Positions 9,601 to 20,550 of a stretch of 64,000 nucleotides of DNA are shown here, in pieces (positions within the stretch are counted from its first letter, which is position 1; the number at the start of each line of letters is the position of its first letter). The notes beneath the pieces were generated by a model. It saw nothing but the letters and a program-made list of their open reading frames with translations, was not told the origin of the DNA and searched no databases. The stretch covers positions 124,001 to 188,000 of the forward strand of contig CANJKZ010001044.1 in NCBI GenBank assembly GCA_947471745.1, written 5' to 3'. Source of the DNA: Closterium sp. Naga37s-1. Taxonomy: Eukaryota > Streptophyta > Zygnematophyceae > Desmidiales > Closteriaceae. Both the position numbers and the translations under genes were made by a program.

Positions 9601-12600
9601 GCGCTCCCTCTTCACAGCAGCTGCGTGAGTGGTACTCTCAGCGTTGCAGCCTCCGGCGTGGGGCTACTGGAGCTGGGGTTTCTGCCGGAGTTGGGGCTCG
9701 TGGTGCTGCGGGTACTGTGTCGCGGCCGGAGCCTCCCTCCCCTCAGCGGCTACGTGAGTGGTATGCTCGGCGCTGCAGCCTCCGGAGTGGAGCTCCTAGT
9801 TTTGAGGTGCCGCCTGCTGGAGACCCTGTTGTTGGTGGAGGTCCTGGAGCTGTTGGAGGTGCTGCTGGTGCTGCTGGAGGTCCTGGAGCTGCTGGAGGTG
9901 CTGCTGGTGCTGGTCCTGCTGGAGGTGCTGCTGGTGCTGCTGGAGGTACTGGAGCTGCTGGAGGTGCTGCTGGTGCTAGTCCTGCTGGCGGTGCTGCTGG
10001 TGCTGCTGGGGGTACTGGAGCTACTGGTACTGGGGCTGGTGGTGCTGCAGAGGCTGGAGCTGGAGGTGCTGCTGGAGGTACTGGAGTTGACACTACTGGA
10101 GCTGCTGGTGGTGCTGCGGGAGTTGGAGCTGCTGCTGGGGGTTCTGGTACTGTCTCTGCTGGTTCTGGGGGCACGTCACGGCCGCGGCCGTACTTCGTTC
10201 CGCTCCTTCAGCAGGTTCTTGGTCACCCGCCTCCTCCAGCTCCTGCTCCCTCCGTAGGGTGTCCTCCGCCTGTCCAGTCGCAGTCACAGTTACCGCCTAC
10301 CTCGCCACTTCCTGGTCCTTCTCCCTACACTGGTCCGACAGGAGGTCTTTCGGAGCGTCGTGAGCCTGAGTCTCGTCCTGTGTCGCCTGAGTCTCGTTCT
10401 GCGTCACCTGTTCGTGTTGCTCACACTGGTCGTCGTGTCCCGCGTCAGCGTCCTCCTGCTGTCCCAGGCACTCACCAGATGACGCTTCGTCTTTCCACTG
10501 CTCCACAGCGTGTCCCTCTGCCTTCTCCTCCTGCGTCCTCCCTTCCTGCCTTTCCTGATCCGGAGTCTGACTCTCTTCGTGCTGCTAGTCCTACTGTCAC
10601 GCGTCTCCTGGCCACTACTGTCACTGACCCTTCCTTTGAGTCAGCTGCTGCGTCTGCCTTGGTTGCTGATCTTGTCGACTTTGCTGCTCACTGTCGTCTA
10701 GACTACGCCGCTAGTCTTGTTGCTGAGTCTGAGTCTGTCTGTCCTCCGTCCGTCGGGGGTGAGTGTGCTCTTGGCACGGACGTCCTTGAGGACAGGTAGG
10801 AGGAGTTTGAGTGCTTTGCCGCCGCTGTACCTCATCTCGTGTCCATGCTGATTGCACCTGAGGGAGACCCGGATGCTCCAGACATCCCGACCCCGCGCTC
10901 TTACGCTGAGGCGATCGCGGGTGAGTACTCCTCTCAGTGGCAGACATCCATGGATGCAGAGATGGCATCCTGGAAGTCCACTGGCACTTACGTCGACGAG
11001 GTTCCCCCACCTGGGGCGAACATCGTCAGTGGCATGTGGATTTTCAGGGTGAAGCGGCCGCCAGGTTCTCCGCCTGTCTTCAAGGCTCGGTACGTTGCTC
11101 GAGGCTTCAGTCAGCGAGAGGGAGTAGACTTCTTCCAGACCTTCTCCCCCACCCCGAAGATGACCACTCTTCGGGTGCTACTGCACATTGCCGCTCAGCG
11201 TGACTACGAGCTTCACTCTCTTGACTTCAGCACAGCTTTCTTGCAGGGCAGCCTGCACGAGGAGATCTGGCTGCGCCGCCCTCCTGGCTTCACTGGGTCG
11301 TTTCCTCCTGGTACCCAGTGGAGCCTCCGGCGGCCGGTCTACGGTCTCCGCCAGGCGCCACGTGAGTGGCACGACACACTGAGGACTACACTTGCGGCTC
11401 TTGGGTTCGCGCCTTCTACTGCTGACCCGTCGCTGTTTCTGCGCACCGACACTTCACTGCCGCCGTTCTACATGCTCGTGTACGTCGACGACTTGGTCTT
11501 TGCCACTGCTGACACTGAGGCTCTCGCCCACGTGAAGTCGGAGCTGCAGAAGAGACACACGTGCACAGACCTGGGTGAGCTGACAAGCTATCTTGGCTTG
11601 CGGATCACCCGGGACAGAGCACGCCGCACCATCACACTGACTCAGTCACACATGGTGCAGCAGGTCCTTCAGCGCTTCGGCTTCACCTGGTCCTCGGCAC
11701 AGGCCACTCCTCTGGCTACAGGTCACTCGCTCTTAGCTCCACCTTTGGACGAGTCCGTAGAGCCGAGTGGTCCTTACCCAGAGCTATTTGGTTGCCTCAT
11801 GTACCTGATGACTTGCACTCGTCCTGACCTCGCGTACCCTCTTGGCCTTCTGGCTCGCTACGTGGCTCCTGGTCGGCACCGAAATGTGCACATGGATGCT
11901 GCTAAGAGGGTACTGCGCTACTTGTGCAGTACATTAGGCATGGGGCTCGTGCTTGGAGGAAGGAGCTCAGTTGTCCTCACTGAGCACTCAGACGCTTCTT
12001 GGGTTGACGACCAGGCTACTCAGCGGTCGTCACAGGGTTTCACCTTCAGTCTTGGCTCTGGTTCAGTTTCTTGGCGTTCTACTCGCTCGTCTTCAGTTCT
12101 CAGCTCCAGTTGTGAGGCTGAGATCTACGCCACAGCCATGGGTGCACAGGAGTTACGCTGGCTCACGTACCTGCTGACTGACTTGGGAGAGTGGTCTCGT
12201 TCCCCTCCAGTGCTGTACATCGACAACAAGGCTGCCATTGCCTTGTGTGAGGAGCACAGACTGGAGCACAGAACGAAGCACATTGCTCTGCGTTACTTCC
12301 TGGATCGAGAGCTGTAGCAGCGTGGTCAGCTTCGTCTGCGTTACGTGGCCACTCAGGCCAACACTGCTGATATATTCACCAATGCACTTCAGTCTGGTGA
12401 TCATCAGCGCTTCTGCACTATGCTGGGGCTTTTGCCCACTTTTCCTCACTTGCTGTAGGCTTTGCCTGTACTGTGATCTCTATATATATATTTGCTTGTT
12501 TGCTTTGCTAGGTTGAGATCACTGTGTTGTTTGTGTTGCATATATGCCTCTGCATATGAACTGGCCTTTCGGCCCTTTGCTTGTGCTCAGAGTGTGTGGT

Positions 12601-12675
12601 GACGTTGTGATCCACCCTGAGCTTGCTTTGCCTTTCTTGACTGGTCTTGTGACCCCTTGCTCTCCCCCACTTTGC

Positions 12676-12686
12676 CTATGGGGGTG
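12676..12686 (+). other. Polypurine-like tract of A
   Basis: tatgggggtg directly precedes the 3' LTR. The same motif precedes the 3' LTRs of D (37075-37084) and G (minus strand, 56312-56324). It would prime plus-strand DNA synthesis. Confidence 0.6.
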
Positions 12687-12814
12687 TGTCAAATGTTATA
12701 TGGGTTACAGTATTGTAGGCTACAGTGGGTTTAGCCTTAGGGGGTACAACATTTCAGGGTTTCCTACTTGTACTCCCATTCTTGCTAGTTCAAACCACTT
12801 CTCTCATTCTGACA
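12687..12814 (+). repeat. 3' LTR of element A
   Basis: 128 bp, TGTCAAATG...CATTCTGACA, followed by the duplicated target gaatg. It differs from the 5' LTR at about four bases, three of them clustered near 12752-12758. Confidence 0.95.
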
Positions 12815-12819
12815 GAATG

Positions 12820-14150
12820 TCTACACTTTTTCCGCATAAAAGTGGTAATTGTATTTATTTTCTTAAAGGTGAGGAAGCAAAAAACGCCTGAAGCTGCCAA
12901 ACATCAACTATTAGAAACTGACTTACCATGCTTGTCATTTTGCGGTCAAGAGGGCGGGATTTCTTGTCGATTGTGGAAGGAAACGAGTGGACAAGGAAGT
13001 AGAGTGATGGGGTGTTCACGCAGAAACCGTGCCTTTATTTCACCCGTAACTTAACGTCGGGGAATGTCATGTCCCGAAACAAGTGCAAAGAAGGCGAGGC
13101 CTTTCCAACTTGTATGAGGTCAATTATCACGTGACTGTGATTAGACGAGAGTCGCTCCATATCGGAACCACGATTCAGCGTCGTGCGACTTCGCACGCAC
13201 CGTTTGGTTGCAACCGGCCGGGCGACTGGTCACCGTCAGTATGCGGCCTAAATGGTTTACGTTGACGATAGTCGCTCTTTCGCGAACATTACAATTCGAA
13301 TTTTCAAACACTCAAAACTCGGGCAGGACCGGGTCGAAACGAGCAATTGCAGCAGTGCACGAGGGGCGGTGGGAGATGTCGTACTAGGCGCGGGCTTGCG
13401 CCAACTTTGCGCCGAATTTCGACTCATCCCAACTCCCAGGACGAGACGAGGATGACGGTCATTTTTCCACAGGCGAATCCGCAGGATGAGCGGAGGGACC
13501 CTTTCATCATCCATAGGTAGTCCTCCCGCCAACGAATTCCCCTTTTCGCCTGCGCTCGCGACGTTCGCTTTCTGTGGTTAATCTAATTCTCGAGAAGTAC
13601 AATGGTCGGTGCTCCAAAGTAAGGATCTAATTGGATAACTAGGAAAAACCTCGACGTCCATTGGTGAACGAGCTGCTTCGAGAACATCGCGAGCTTGGCG
13701 ACTATGAACCGAATGGCCTTCGCGAGCCAACGGGGAAAGCCAATGAACGAGGGACTGCAATACCTTAACCGCCTGATAACGTTCTTTGACATCTGTCATC
13801 CCATTGAACCGTACTCAAACGGACTTTCCCCCTCGAAGCTGGTGAAATAGCACTTCCTTTCCCCATCCTCCCCCTCGAAGCCGTTGAGCAGTCAGCCTCA
13901 TCAATTTGCCAATTCACAAGGTGCACGTTCGTATCTGTTCGACACATCAGCTCAGGTGAGCTGTTCGCCTCTTGATCATTCTCGCAGCTCACCCGTACCG
14001 CGTGACTGCCGCATCCGCAGCGAGGCAATCGCCACGCCACACCGTTTCAGATCAGGACTACTACGGCACCGTCGTTATTTGAGGCGCCTCAAAAATTGGC
14101 TAAATTGCCTCGGTCTCCTTGTTTGCCTCGAGAGCGAGAGCGAGCTTAGC
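12820..14150. other. Intergenic, no gene recognised
   Basis: Short ORFs on both strands with no recognisable domains. A perfect 16-bp palindrome, tttgaggcgcctcaaa, lies at 14078-14093, about 120 bp before the DUF2064-like exon. Nothing else stands out. Confidence 0.5.
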
Positions 14151-14212
14151 TTTTGAGCGGCGCTGGAGTTCGCAACGCCAGTACTCTGGGCGACGCTGGA
14201 GCGTGCGAAAGA

Positions 14213-14451
14213 ATGAGCGACCCTAAACAAAGAGCGAGTGAGGCAAATGCGTCTTCGTTTCAAGCGATAGAGCCGCTCGGCGCGCAGCGAGCGGTGATGG
14301 TTTTCGTAAAGCGGCCGGTGCCGGGGTGCGTGAAGACGCGCCCGGCGGCCGGCGTGGGGGCGGACGCGGCGTGCGTCTTCTACCGCGCGTGCTGCGAGCA
14401 CGTCGTCACCAGGGTCACGCGCTACCCCAACCTGTACGTGACTATAACGAG
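14213..14451 (+). CDS. First exon of a DUF2064/TIGR04282-like glycosyltransferase
   Basis: From ATG 14213 the frame reads MSDPKQRASE..., then VMVFVKRPVPGCVKTRPAAG, then VGADAACVFYRACCEHV. This matches the N-terminal signature of the DUF2064/TIGR04282 family (VFxRxPVPGxVKTRL...A..LYRA), GT-A-fold glycosyltransferase-like proteins in which this Rossmann start binds nucleotide-sugar. The frame closes at TGA 14453. A plausible splice donor (gag|gtgaca) lies at 14452, so this may be exon 1. No later exon was recognised. Copies of its last 80 bp follow downstream, so the locus may be a damaged fragment rather than a working gene. The substrate cannot be told from this piece. Confidence 0.5.
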
Positions 14452-14656
14452 GTGACAAGTCGACCCAAAAGTCATCTTCTATCGTGCGTGCTGCGAGCAC
14501 GTCGTCACCAGGGTCGTGCTCTGCCCCGACCTGTACGTGACTATAGCGAGGTGACTGTTCAGGCGAATCAAAATTCGCCTTTTACCGCACATGCTGCGAA
14601 CATGTCATCGCCAATATCGAGCGCTGCCCCGAGCTATACGTGACTATAGCAAGGCG
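14371..14656 (+). repeat. Triplicated exon tail of the DUF2064-like gene
   Basis: Three copies of about 80-83 bp, spaced about 100 bp apart (about 14373-14455, 14471-14555 and 14574-14656). Each encodes the VFYRACCEHVVTRV...LYVTI segment, with increasing divergence. Copies 1 and 2 keep the gag|gtga donor-like end. Copy 3 ends aag|gcgc and has lost the GT. Confidence 0.75.
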
Positions 14657-15534
14657 CAGGGCTTTTGTGGAGTACGGGGATGTTATAACATGACCTCCAG
14701 CTGAGTCTATATACATCGGAAAACCAGGGGGGTTGGAGGGGTAGGTTTTGTTGTAGATGCTTCAATGTAGCTCTACTCAAAGTTACGCCAGTTGCTTTCA
14801 GCGTGGGCGCTTCGGGAATCAGAGGGATGATGAAAGCGTGGTTTGGCGTGGAGCTGGCGTGGATGATTTTTATTGGACTTCGATTCATACATTCGGGACA
14901 GGTGCAGTTGGCAAAATGACTCGGGTTCGTTTGCGTTTCCTGTGATTGCGTTCGCCCATTTTGTCCAATCAAGTTACCAGCAAGGATTCAATCGTGTTCG
15001 GAACCCCGCTAAGGACTTGGTTATTTTGCATTGGTTGTTCAGGGTTATAATGGGTGTAAACAGCATGCAATGTTTGCTGCCTCATTCTAACTTGATATTT
15101 GTAACTGAACTTTTACGTTGTAACTATCTTATTTCTCGCAATTGCCCTAGAATCATCGAGTTTCAATTCGCCGAGAAGGCCTTATCGCAATCCAGTGTAC
15201 AACCCTTTTAACATTGTATGCGTCACATGATCGAACGCTATGTTATTAATTACTATTATTATTTAAGGGAAGGCTTCTAGCACTACATATAGATGCCCTG
15301 CAAAAAATAAGCTCATTCCAAAAACAAGAGATAGCTAATCCACAATTTGGTCCACGAGTGGACCTCTAACATCAACAACGCCATCTATTGTTGCACATAC
15401 GGTATGAGAACAGTCCAAGCTTCGTTAATCCAAAGGCTCCTAAATTTACTGGTAGATTCCTGACACTATATATGTATGCCCCACAAATATTGTCAGAAAT
15501 TAACGAGCAGGAATGAATGCATTAGGCAGAAAGT
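14657..15534. other. Intergenic, no gene recognised
   Basis: AT-rich towards 15200-15480 (runs such as attactattattattta). No ORF with a recognisable domain on either strand. It ends where the degraded LTR-like sequence of copia fragment C begins. Confidence 0.5.
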
Positions 15535-18255
15535 TGGTACAAGTATAACCCGAATTGAGTTGTACCCCATACAACACACACAACATAATAGTTTGACACA
15601 CCCCCATAGGCAAAGTGGGGGAGAACAAGGGGTCACAAGACCAGTCAAGAAAAGCAAAGCAAGCTCGGGGTGGATCACGAAGTCACCACACACTCTGAGC
15701 ACAAGCAAATGGCCACAAGGCCAGTTCACATGCAGAGTTATATAAATGGGAACAAGCAGTATAGTGATCACAACCTAGCAAGTGTAAGCATGCAGGTACA
15801 AGTATATAGATCACAGTACAAGCAAAGTCACAAAGTGAGCAAGTGAGGGAAAGTAGGCACAAGGCATGAAACAGTACAGAAACGCTGATGATCACAAGGC
15901 TGAAGTGCCTTGGTGAATATATCAGCAGTGTTGGCACGAGTGGCCACGTAAGCAAGACGAAGCTGACCACGTTGCTGCAACTCTCGAGCAAGGAAGTAAC
16001 GCAGAGCGATGTGCTTCGGCATGTGCTCCATTCTTTGCTCCTGACACAAGGCAATCATGGCCTTGTTGTCTACGTACAGAACTGGAGGAGAACTAGGCCG
16101 CTCTCCCAAGTCGGTCAGCAGGTAGGTGAGCCAGCGTAAATCCTAAGCAGCCATGGCCCCTGCGTAGATCTCAGCCTCACAACTGGAACTGAGAACAGAC
16201 GACGAGCGGGTAGACCGCCAAGAAACAGAATTGGAGCCAAGGCTGAAAGTGTAACCCAGTGACGACCGCAGCGTAGTCAAGTCGTCAACCCAAGACGCGT
16301 CTGCGTGGCTAGTGAGAACAACTCGACTCCGTCCTCCAAGCATGAGCCCCATGCCCGACGTACTGCACAAGTAGCGTAACACCCTCTTAGCGGCCTCCCA
16401 GTGCTCTGGTCGGTGTTTCCAGGGCGCAACGTAGCGTGCCAGGATGCTGAGAGGGTAAGTAAAGTCAGGTCGACTGCAGGTCATCAGGTACATGAGGCAT
16501 CCCACCAGCTCTTAATACGGGCCACTCGGCTCTACGGACTCGTCCGAAGGTGAAGCTGAGAGCGAGTGACCGGTAGGCAGAGGAATGGAGTGTGGCGAGG
16601 ACCAAGTGAAGCCGAAGCGCTGAAGGACCTGCTACACCATGTGTGACTGAGTCAGGGTGATGGTGCGGCGTGCTTTGTCCCGGGTGATCTGCAAGCCAAG
16701 ATAGCTGCGCAACTCACCCAGGTCTGGCGTGTCCTCAATGTGTCGTGCCACTCGCGAGGCACCTGGCGGAGACCATAGACTGGCCGTCGGAGGCTACACT
16801 GGGTACCTACAGGAAATGACCCAGTGAAGCCAGGTGGGCGGCGCAGCCAGATCTCCACGTGCAGGCTGCCCTGTAAGATAGTTGTGGTGAAGTCAAGAGA
16901 GTGAAGCACGTAGTCACGCTGAGCGGCGACGTGCAGCAGCACACGAAGAGTGGTCATCTTCGAAGTAGGGGAGAAGGTCAGGAAGAAGTCAACTCCCTAT
17001 CGCTGACTAAAGCCTCTAGCAACGTAACGAGCGTCGAAGACAGCGGAGAACCTGGCGGCCGCTTCACCCTGAAAATCCACATGCCATCGTCTATGTTCGC
17101 CCTAGGAGGGGGATTCGCGTCGACGTAAGTGCCTGTGGACTTCCAGGATGCCATCTCTGCGTCCATGGCTGTCTGCCACCGAGAGGAGTAGGGACCCGTA
17201 ACCGCCTCTGCGTAAGAGCGCGGGGTCGGGATGTCTGGAGCATCCGGGTCTCCCTCAGGTGCAAGCAGCATGGACACGAGATGAGGTACAGCAGCTGCAA
17301 GACACTCAAAGTCCTCCTGCGTGTCCTCAAGGACGTCCGTGCCAAGAGCACATTCACCCCCGACGTACGGAGGACACACAGACTCATACTCAGCAACAAG
17401 AATAGCGTCGTAGTCGAGACGACAGCTAGCAGCAAAGTTGACAAGCTCAGCAACTAGGGCAGACACAACAGTGGGCTCAAACGAAGGGTCGGTGACAACA
17501 GTGGCTAGGATACGGGTGGCATTAGGACTGGCAGCACGAACTAAGTCAGACTCAGGGTGTGGAGCCTCAGGAAGAGAGGACGCAAGAGGAGACGGCAGGG
17601 GAACTCGCAGTGGAACAGAGGAAGGATGAAGTGTCATATTGTGAGTGCCGGGGACAGGAGGAGGACGCGGACGCGGAACACGACTACCAGTGCGACCAGC
17701 ACGAACAGGCGAGGCAGGGCGAGACGCAGGCTCACGACGATCTGTAAGAGAGTCTATCTGCTCAATATAAGGAGAAGGAGCGGGCAGTGGGGAGGCTGGC
17801 TGTAACTGTGGCTGGGTCTGGTCTGGCGGTGGACACAGTAGAGGCGGAGTAAGGTCAGTAGAAGACCGGAGACCAAGAACCTGGCGAAGCAGTGGAACAA
17901 AGTACGGGCGCGGCCCCACAGCGCCTCCTGCACCAGTACCGAGAGCTCCAGCACCCCCACCACCAGCACCTCCAGCTCGAGGCTCTCCAGCTCCAGCACC
18001 CCCAGTGCCAGCACCTCTAGCTCCACGGTCTCCAGCTCCAGTACCTGCAGCACCACCAGCTCCAGCAGCTCCTGCACCTCCAGCACATCCAGCAGCTCCT
18101 GTACCTCCATCAGCTCCATTACCTCCAGCAGCAGCAGCACCGCCAGCTCCAGCAGCTCCAGTACCTCGAGCACGAGCACCTCTAGGACTAGCAGCTCCAG
18201 CACATCCAGCACCACTAGTAGCAGCATCACCACCAGCTCTGGCAGCTCGAGTACC
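15535..18255 (-). mobile_element. Truncated copia fragment C
   Basis: A minus-strand member of the A/D/G family. The left end has a degraded 3' LTR (about 15535-15600, ending tttgaca at the purine tract cacccccataggc). The 3' untranslated region (15600-15830) closely resembles that of G. The right end stops inside the Ala/Gly linker at about 18255, so Gag, protease, integrase and the 5' LTR are missing. No target duplication was found. Confidence 0.85.
15828..18255 (-). pseudogene. Pol remnant of C (RT without YVDD, RNase H)
   Basis: Read on the minus strand: Ala/Gly-rich linker, RT N-terminal half (MWIFRVKRPPGS...), then palm strands (LHSLDFTTTILQGSLH, VYGLRQVPREWHDTLRT). At about 16725-16732 it jumps straight to the segment after YVDD (DLGELRSYLGL in sister copies). 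About 175 bp coding for the catalytic YVDD loop is missing, and the frame shifts. RNase H pieces follow (SHADASWVDD, SCEAEIYAGAMAA, DNKAMIALCQ). Further stops near 16978, 16650 and 16140. It cannot encode an active enzyme. Confidence 0.88.
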
Positions 18256-18704
18256 TCGGGCATCCTTCCCTATTCCAATCACTGTGAAGGAGGACAAGAC
18301 TGGAGAGAACGACGACCCTTACGGTTTGTCCGTTGAAAACCGGATCACAGAACAGGCGTTGCATAAGAACTGCTCAAGTGGGAAATCCGAGGAGCGCAAG
18401 CCAATGAAGGCGGACACATCTCCGCCTCCCACAGGTATGTAAACATTGTCCCCCCATTACTTGTCCGCATGTATCCTTTCACAATCATTGCGAGGCTTTG
18501 GAGGAGCATATCAGGTAGTGCTCCAGATGCTCGGATGTGTCAGTTTTCTATCATCTCTAGTACCTGTCGTGCAGGTGATTGTAACAAGCACGCAGCTGAA
18601 TTGGAGTGCACAGAAGTGGGTGGTCCTGACAGCGGGATGTGACGCCTTCTGCATGGTATCACTACTACTCCGTCCTGTATGGGGTCGTACATTCGTCATG
18701 CACC
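18256..18704 (+). other. Exon-like piece with splice donor, unrecognised
   Basis: A plus-strand frame from the junction with fragment C reads FPIPITVKEDKTGENDDPYG... to SPPPTG. It ends at a textbook splice donor (cacag|gtatgt, about 18434). It may be an internal exon of the gene debris that continues to 20550. No domain recognised. Confidence 0.35.
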
Positions 18705-19870
18705 ATGGATGGGTCTGATGGACGCACTGGCACCGTGCCCAGATCGTGCGACGCCGTGTCGGAGCCCAGTGGTGCCTCTAGTGACGAGGAATGGTCGCCG
18801 TCCACTGACGTCGGCGCGAGTGGGTATGAGTCGAAAACTAACATTAATGTCGTGACTTCACGTGCAAGAACACAGTCTTCGGGTGGAAAGCAAGGAGGCC
18901 GTAAGTGTGCAGGCCGGGGTCGTGGAAAAGGTGCTGTGCAGAAGCAGGTGAAGGATCTAATGGATGTGATCCAGAGCGTGAAGCAACGCGTCCCCCGTAG
19001 GACGAAGGACGGCGGTGGATGTGTATGGCGCTTACGGCAGCAGTTCTGCCAAGCTTGAACCACCCGCGCCGGAGGCGATGGATACAGACCCGGCTCCCAC
19101 TTCGCGCCTTGTTGAGGAGGAGGACGTTGTAGATGTGACCGCAAGTGCGGGCGTCTCAACACCAGTCTGCCTGTTTGAAGAAACCCATGCCCGCCCAAAC
19201 TGGTAACGATTATCATTGCACCGACAGCGTGAAGACACCAAACATCAATAAGCGGGGTCGGGTCGGTCATGTGCACGGGTCTGAGCTGATAGGGGAAGGC
19301 ACGCCAACACGCACGTATGTCGCCCCCAGCCCTGTCGTCACAACTGACGCAGTGAAGGCCGAAGCTGGTGGTGGACCTGGCATGGCGTCCGCCGCTGCAG
19401 CGCCTGACGTGGCAGTCATTGCTCAACTCCTCCTCCAAGTGCTGGGAGGTGCCGGCTCTTTGGTTGAAGCTGCAGTACCTGGGTTCAACACTAGGGAGCA
19501 AGGTGGTGTAGCGGCTGAGCTGATTGCCGTCATGCAGAGGCTCCGGTCAGCAACCACGCCAGTAGAGGCCTCGATGGGGAGGGAGAGGACAACACCTGCT
19601 ACAGCGAAAACAGGGAAGAAAAACACTGCTGCTTCCCCTGAGTCAGCACGAATCAGTGACGTTGTGGATGCAGGGACCCCGGCTGCTGTCGCGGCGGAAG
19701 GCAGGTCGTTACGCCGGGGCGGCAAAGCAAAGGGCGCCAGCTCTGGAGAACATACGGCGGCCAGAGGCGGGGAGCTGACGAAGGGACTGAACTGTGGGCT
19801 TTGGAAGAATCCCCTGGAGCAAGACAACATGGTGGAAGAGCGGTACGGGCCTGTTCAGGGTGTGTTGTGA
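18705..19870 (+). pseudogene. Unrecognised charged low-complexity protein, broken frame
   Basis: ATG 18705 has a strong context (cacc-ATG-G). The product begins MDGSDGRTGTVPRSCD and includes a basic stretch (KQGGRKCAGRGRGKGAVQKQ) that could be a nuclear signal (inference). The frame shifts near 19020 to one reading KLEPPAPEAMDTDPAP, and again near 19207 to the frame that runs to TGA at 19868 (MASAAAAPDVAVIAQLLLQVLGG, then Ala/Thr/Lys-rich sequence). No domain recognised. Two frame changes in about 200 bp, with gaps too short for introns, suggest decay. An acceptor-like site (tgaccctacag) at about 19940 opens a short frame with GLIGNISVVVDYDPD, ending at 20094. Confidence 0.4.
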
Positions 19871-20198
19871 AGTAATCGGGTTATTAGTCAAGTGGGTGAT
19901 GAGCTGATGTGATGAATTGCATTTGCAATTGACCCTACAGGGCTCGCGACTATTGAAACCAGATCTGCCGAGGGTCTAATCGGGAACATTTCGGTGGTCG
20001 TTGACTACGACCCGGACTGCAAGGTCCGGCAACTCAAAACTGGACTACCCAGCCCCGGCAAGGTCGTTGAGTACACTGGGCTTGGGTGTGCTTAATGTAT
20101 CATGCGCGTGGAGAACTACGAGATGACTCTGTGGGATCGTAAGGAATGTGGGGTGGACAAATTGGCAGTGGGTGACTGTGCCATTTCTGACTCCTTTT

Positions 20199-20550
20199 TG
20201 TAGTGTCCTCACATTTCCGAGCTATGCCGAGTGTACGTGTTGTACTTGGCAGTTCTACTGCAAGATGACGATGGATTACTTGCTCCGCAAGTGCCGCGCA
20301 CGTGGAGTGACCTATTGGCCGAACAACACCATGCGCCACTACGCTTTGAAGGTGGCGTTACGGCGGGACTATGACGTGTGCTATTAGGACGTGGTGAAGC
20401 TCATGGAGGACAAGAACTACAGTTCGAAGATCAACAAGCTTTGGGCGAATTGGAGGACGGACACCTCCACAGCGTCACGGCGGTCGTTGATTGACGCCTT
20501 GGAGATTGATGTGGAGGCTGATGGCGTATTCAAGATCGAACTAAGCTAAG
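20199..20550 (+). pseudogene. Unrecognised exon-like frame with one internal TAG
   Basis: Following an acceptor-like tttttgtag (20195-20203), the plus strand reads MTMDYLLRKCRARGVTYW, then NTMRHYALKVALRRDYDVCY, then a TAG near 20386. It continues in frame with DVVKLMEDKNYSSKINKLW to TAA at 20550. The DYLLRKCRARGV...RHYALKVALR stretch loosely resembles short helix-turn-helix or SAP-like segments, but that is not strong enough to name. It may belong with 18705-19870. Confidence 0.35.

Larger units (their letters stand above)
6423..12458 (+). pseudogene. gag-pol: Gag-Pol polyprotein of A, two nonsense codons
   Basis: One frame of 2011 codons carries the whole polyprotein but has TAG at 10797-10799 and 12315-12317. 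Order: UBN2-type Gag (about residues 1-235), poly-Gly tract (about 258-345), zinc-binding motif CX13CX3HX4C (CPYV...RCF), aspartic protease DSGAS (Asp513), HHCC pre-integrase region (LWHHRLGH...CLPC), integrase DD35E (Asp725, Asp794, Glu830), a long Ala/Gly/Pro/Glu linker, RT with YVDD (11481-11492), and RNase H (HSDASW, SCEAEIY, DNKAAIA). Sister copies D, B and G read CAG at the first stop, and D reads CAG at the second. Apart from the two stops all catalytic motifs are intact. The protein would be cytoplasmic and would assemble virus-like particles. Confidence 0.92.
5645..12814 (+). mobile_element. Complete Ty1/copia element A
   Basis: A 7170-bp LTR retrotransposon with 128-bp LTRs (5645-5772 and 12687-12814), a 5-bp target duplication gaatg on both sides (5640-5644 and 12815-12819), a primer-binding site, one Gag-Pol frame and a purine tract before the 3' LTR. 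The LTRs differ at about four positions (about 97% identity), including decay of the terminal CA to TA in the 5' LTR. Two premature TAG codons make this copy defective as it reads. The order PR-IN-RT-RNase H defines Ty1/copia. Confidence 0.95.

Noticed and set aside
9743..10174. Ala/Pro-rich minus-strand frame opposite the copia A linker
   Set aside because: The reverse complement of Ala/Gly codons reads as Ala/Pro. This is a composition shadow.
9460..10257. Leu/Val-rich 265-residue plus-strand frame inside copia A
   Set aside because: It is an alternate frame of the GGAEP/GGAET and Ala/Gly linker repeats. The Gag-Pol frame through the same bases is the supported one.
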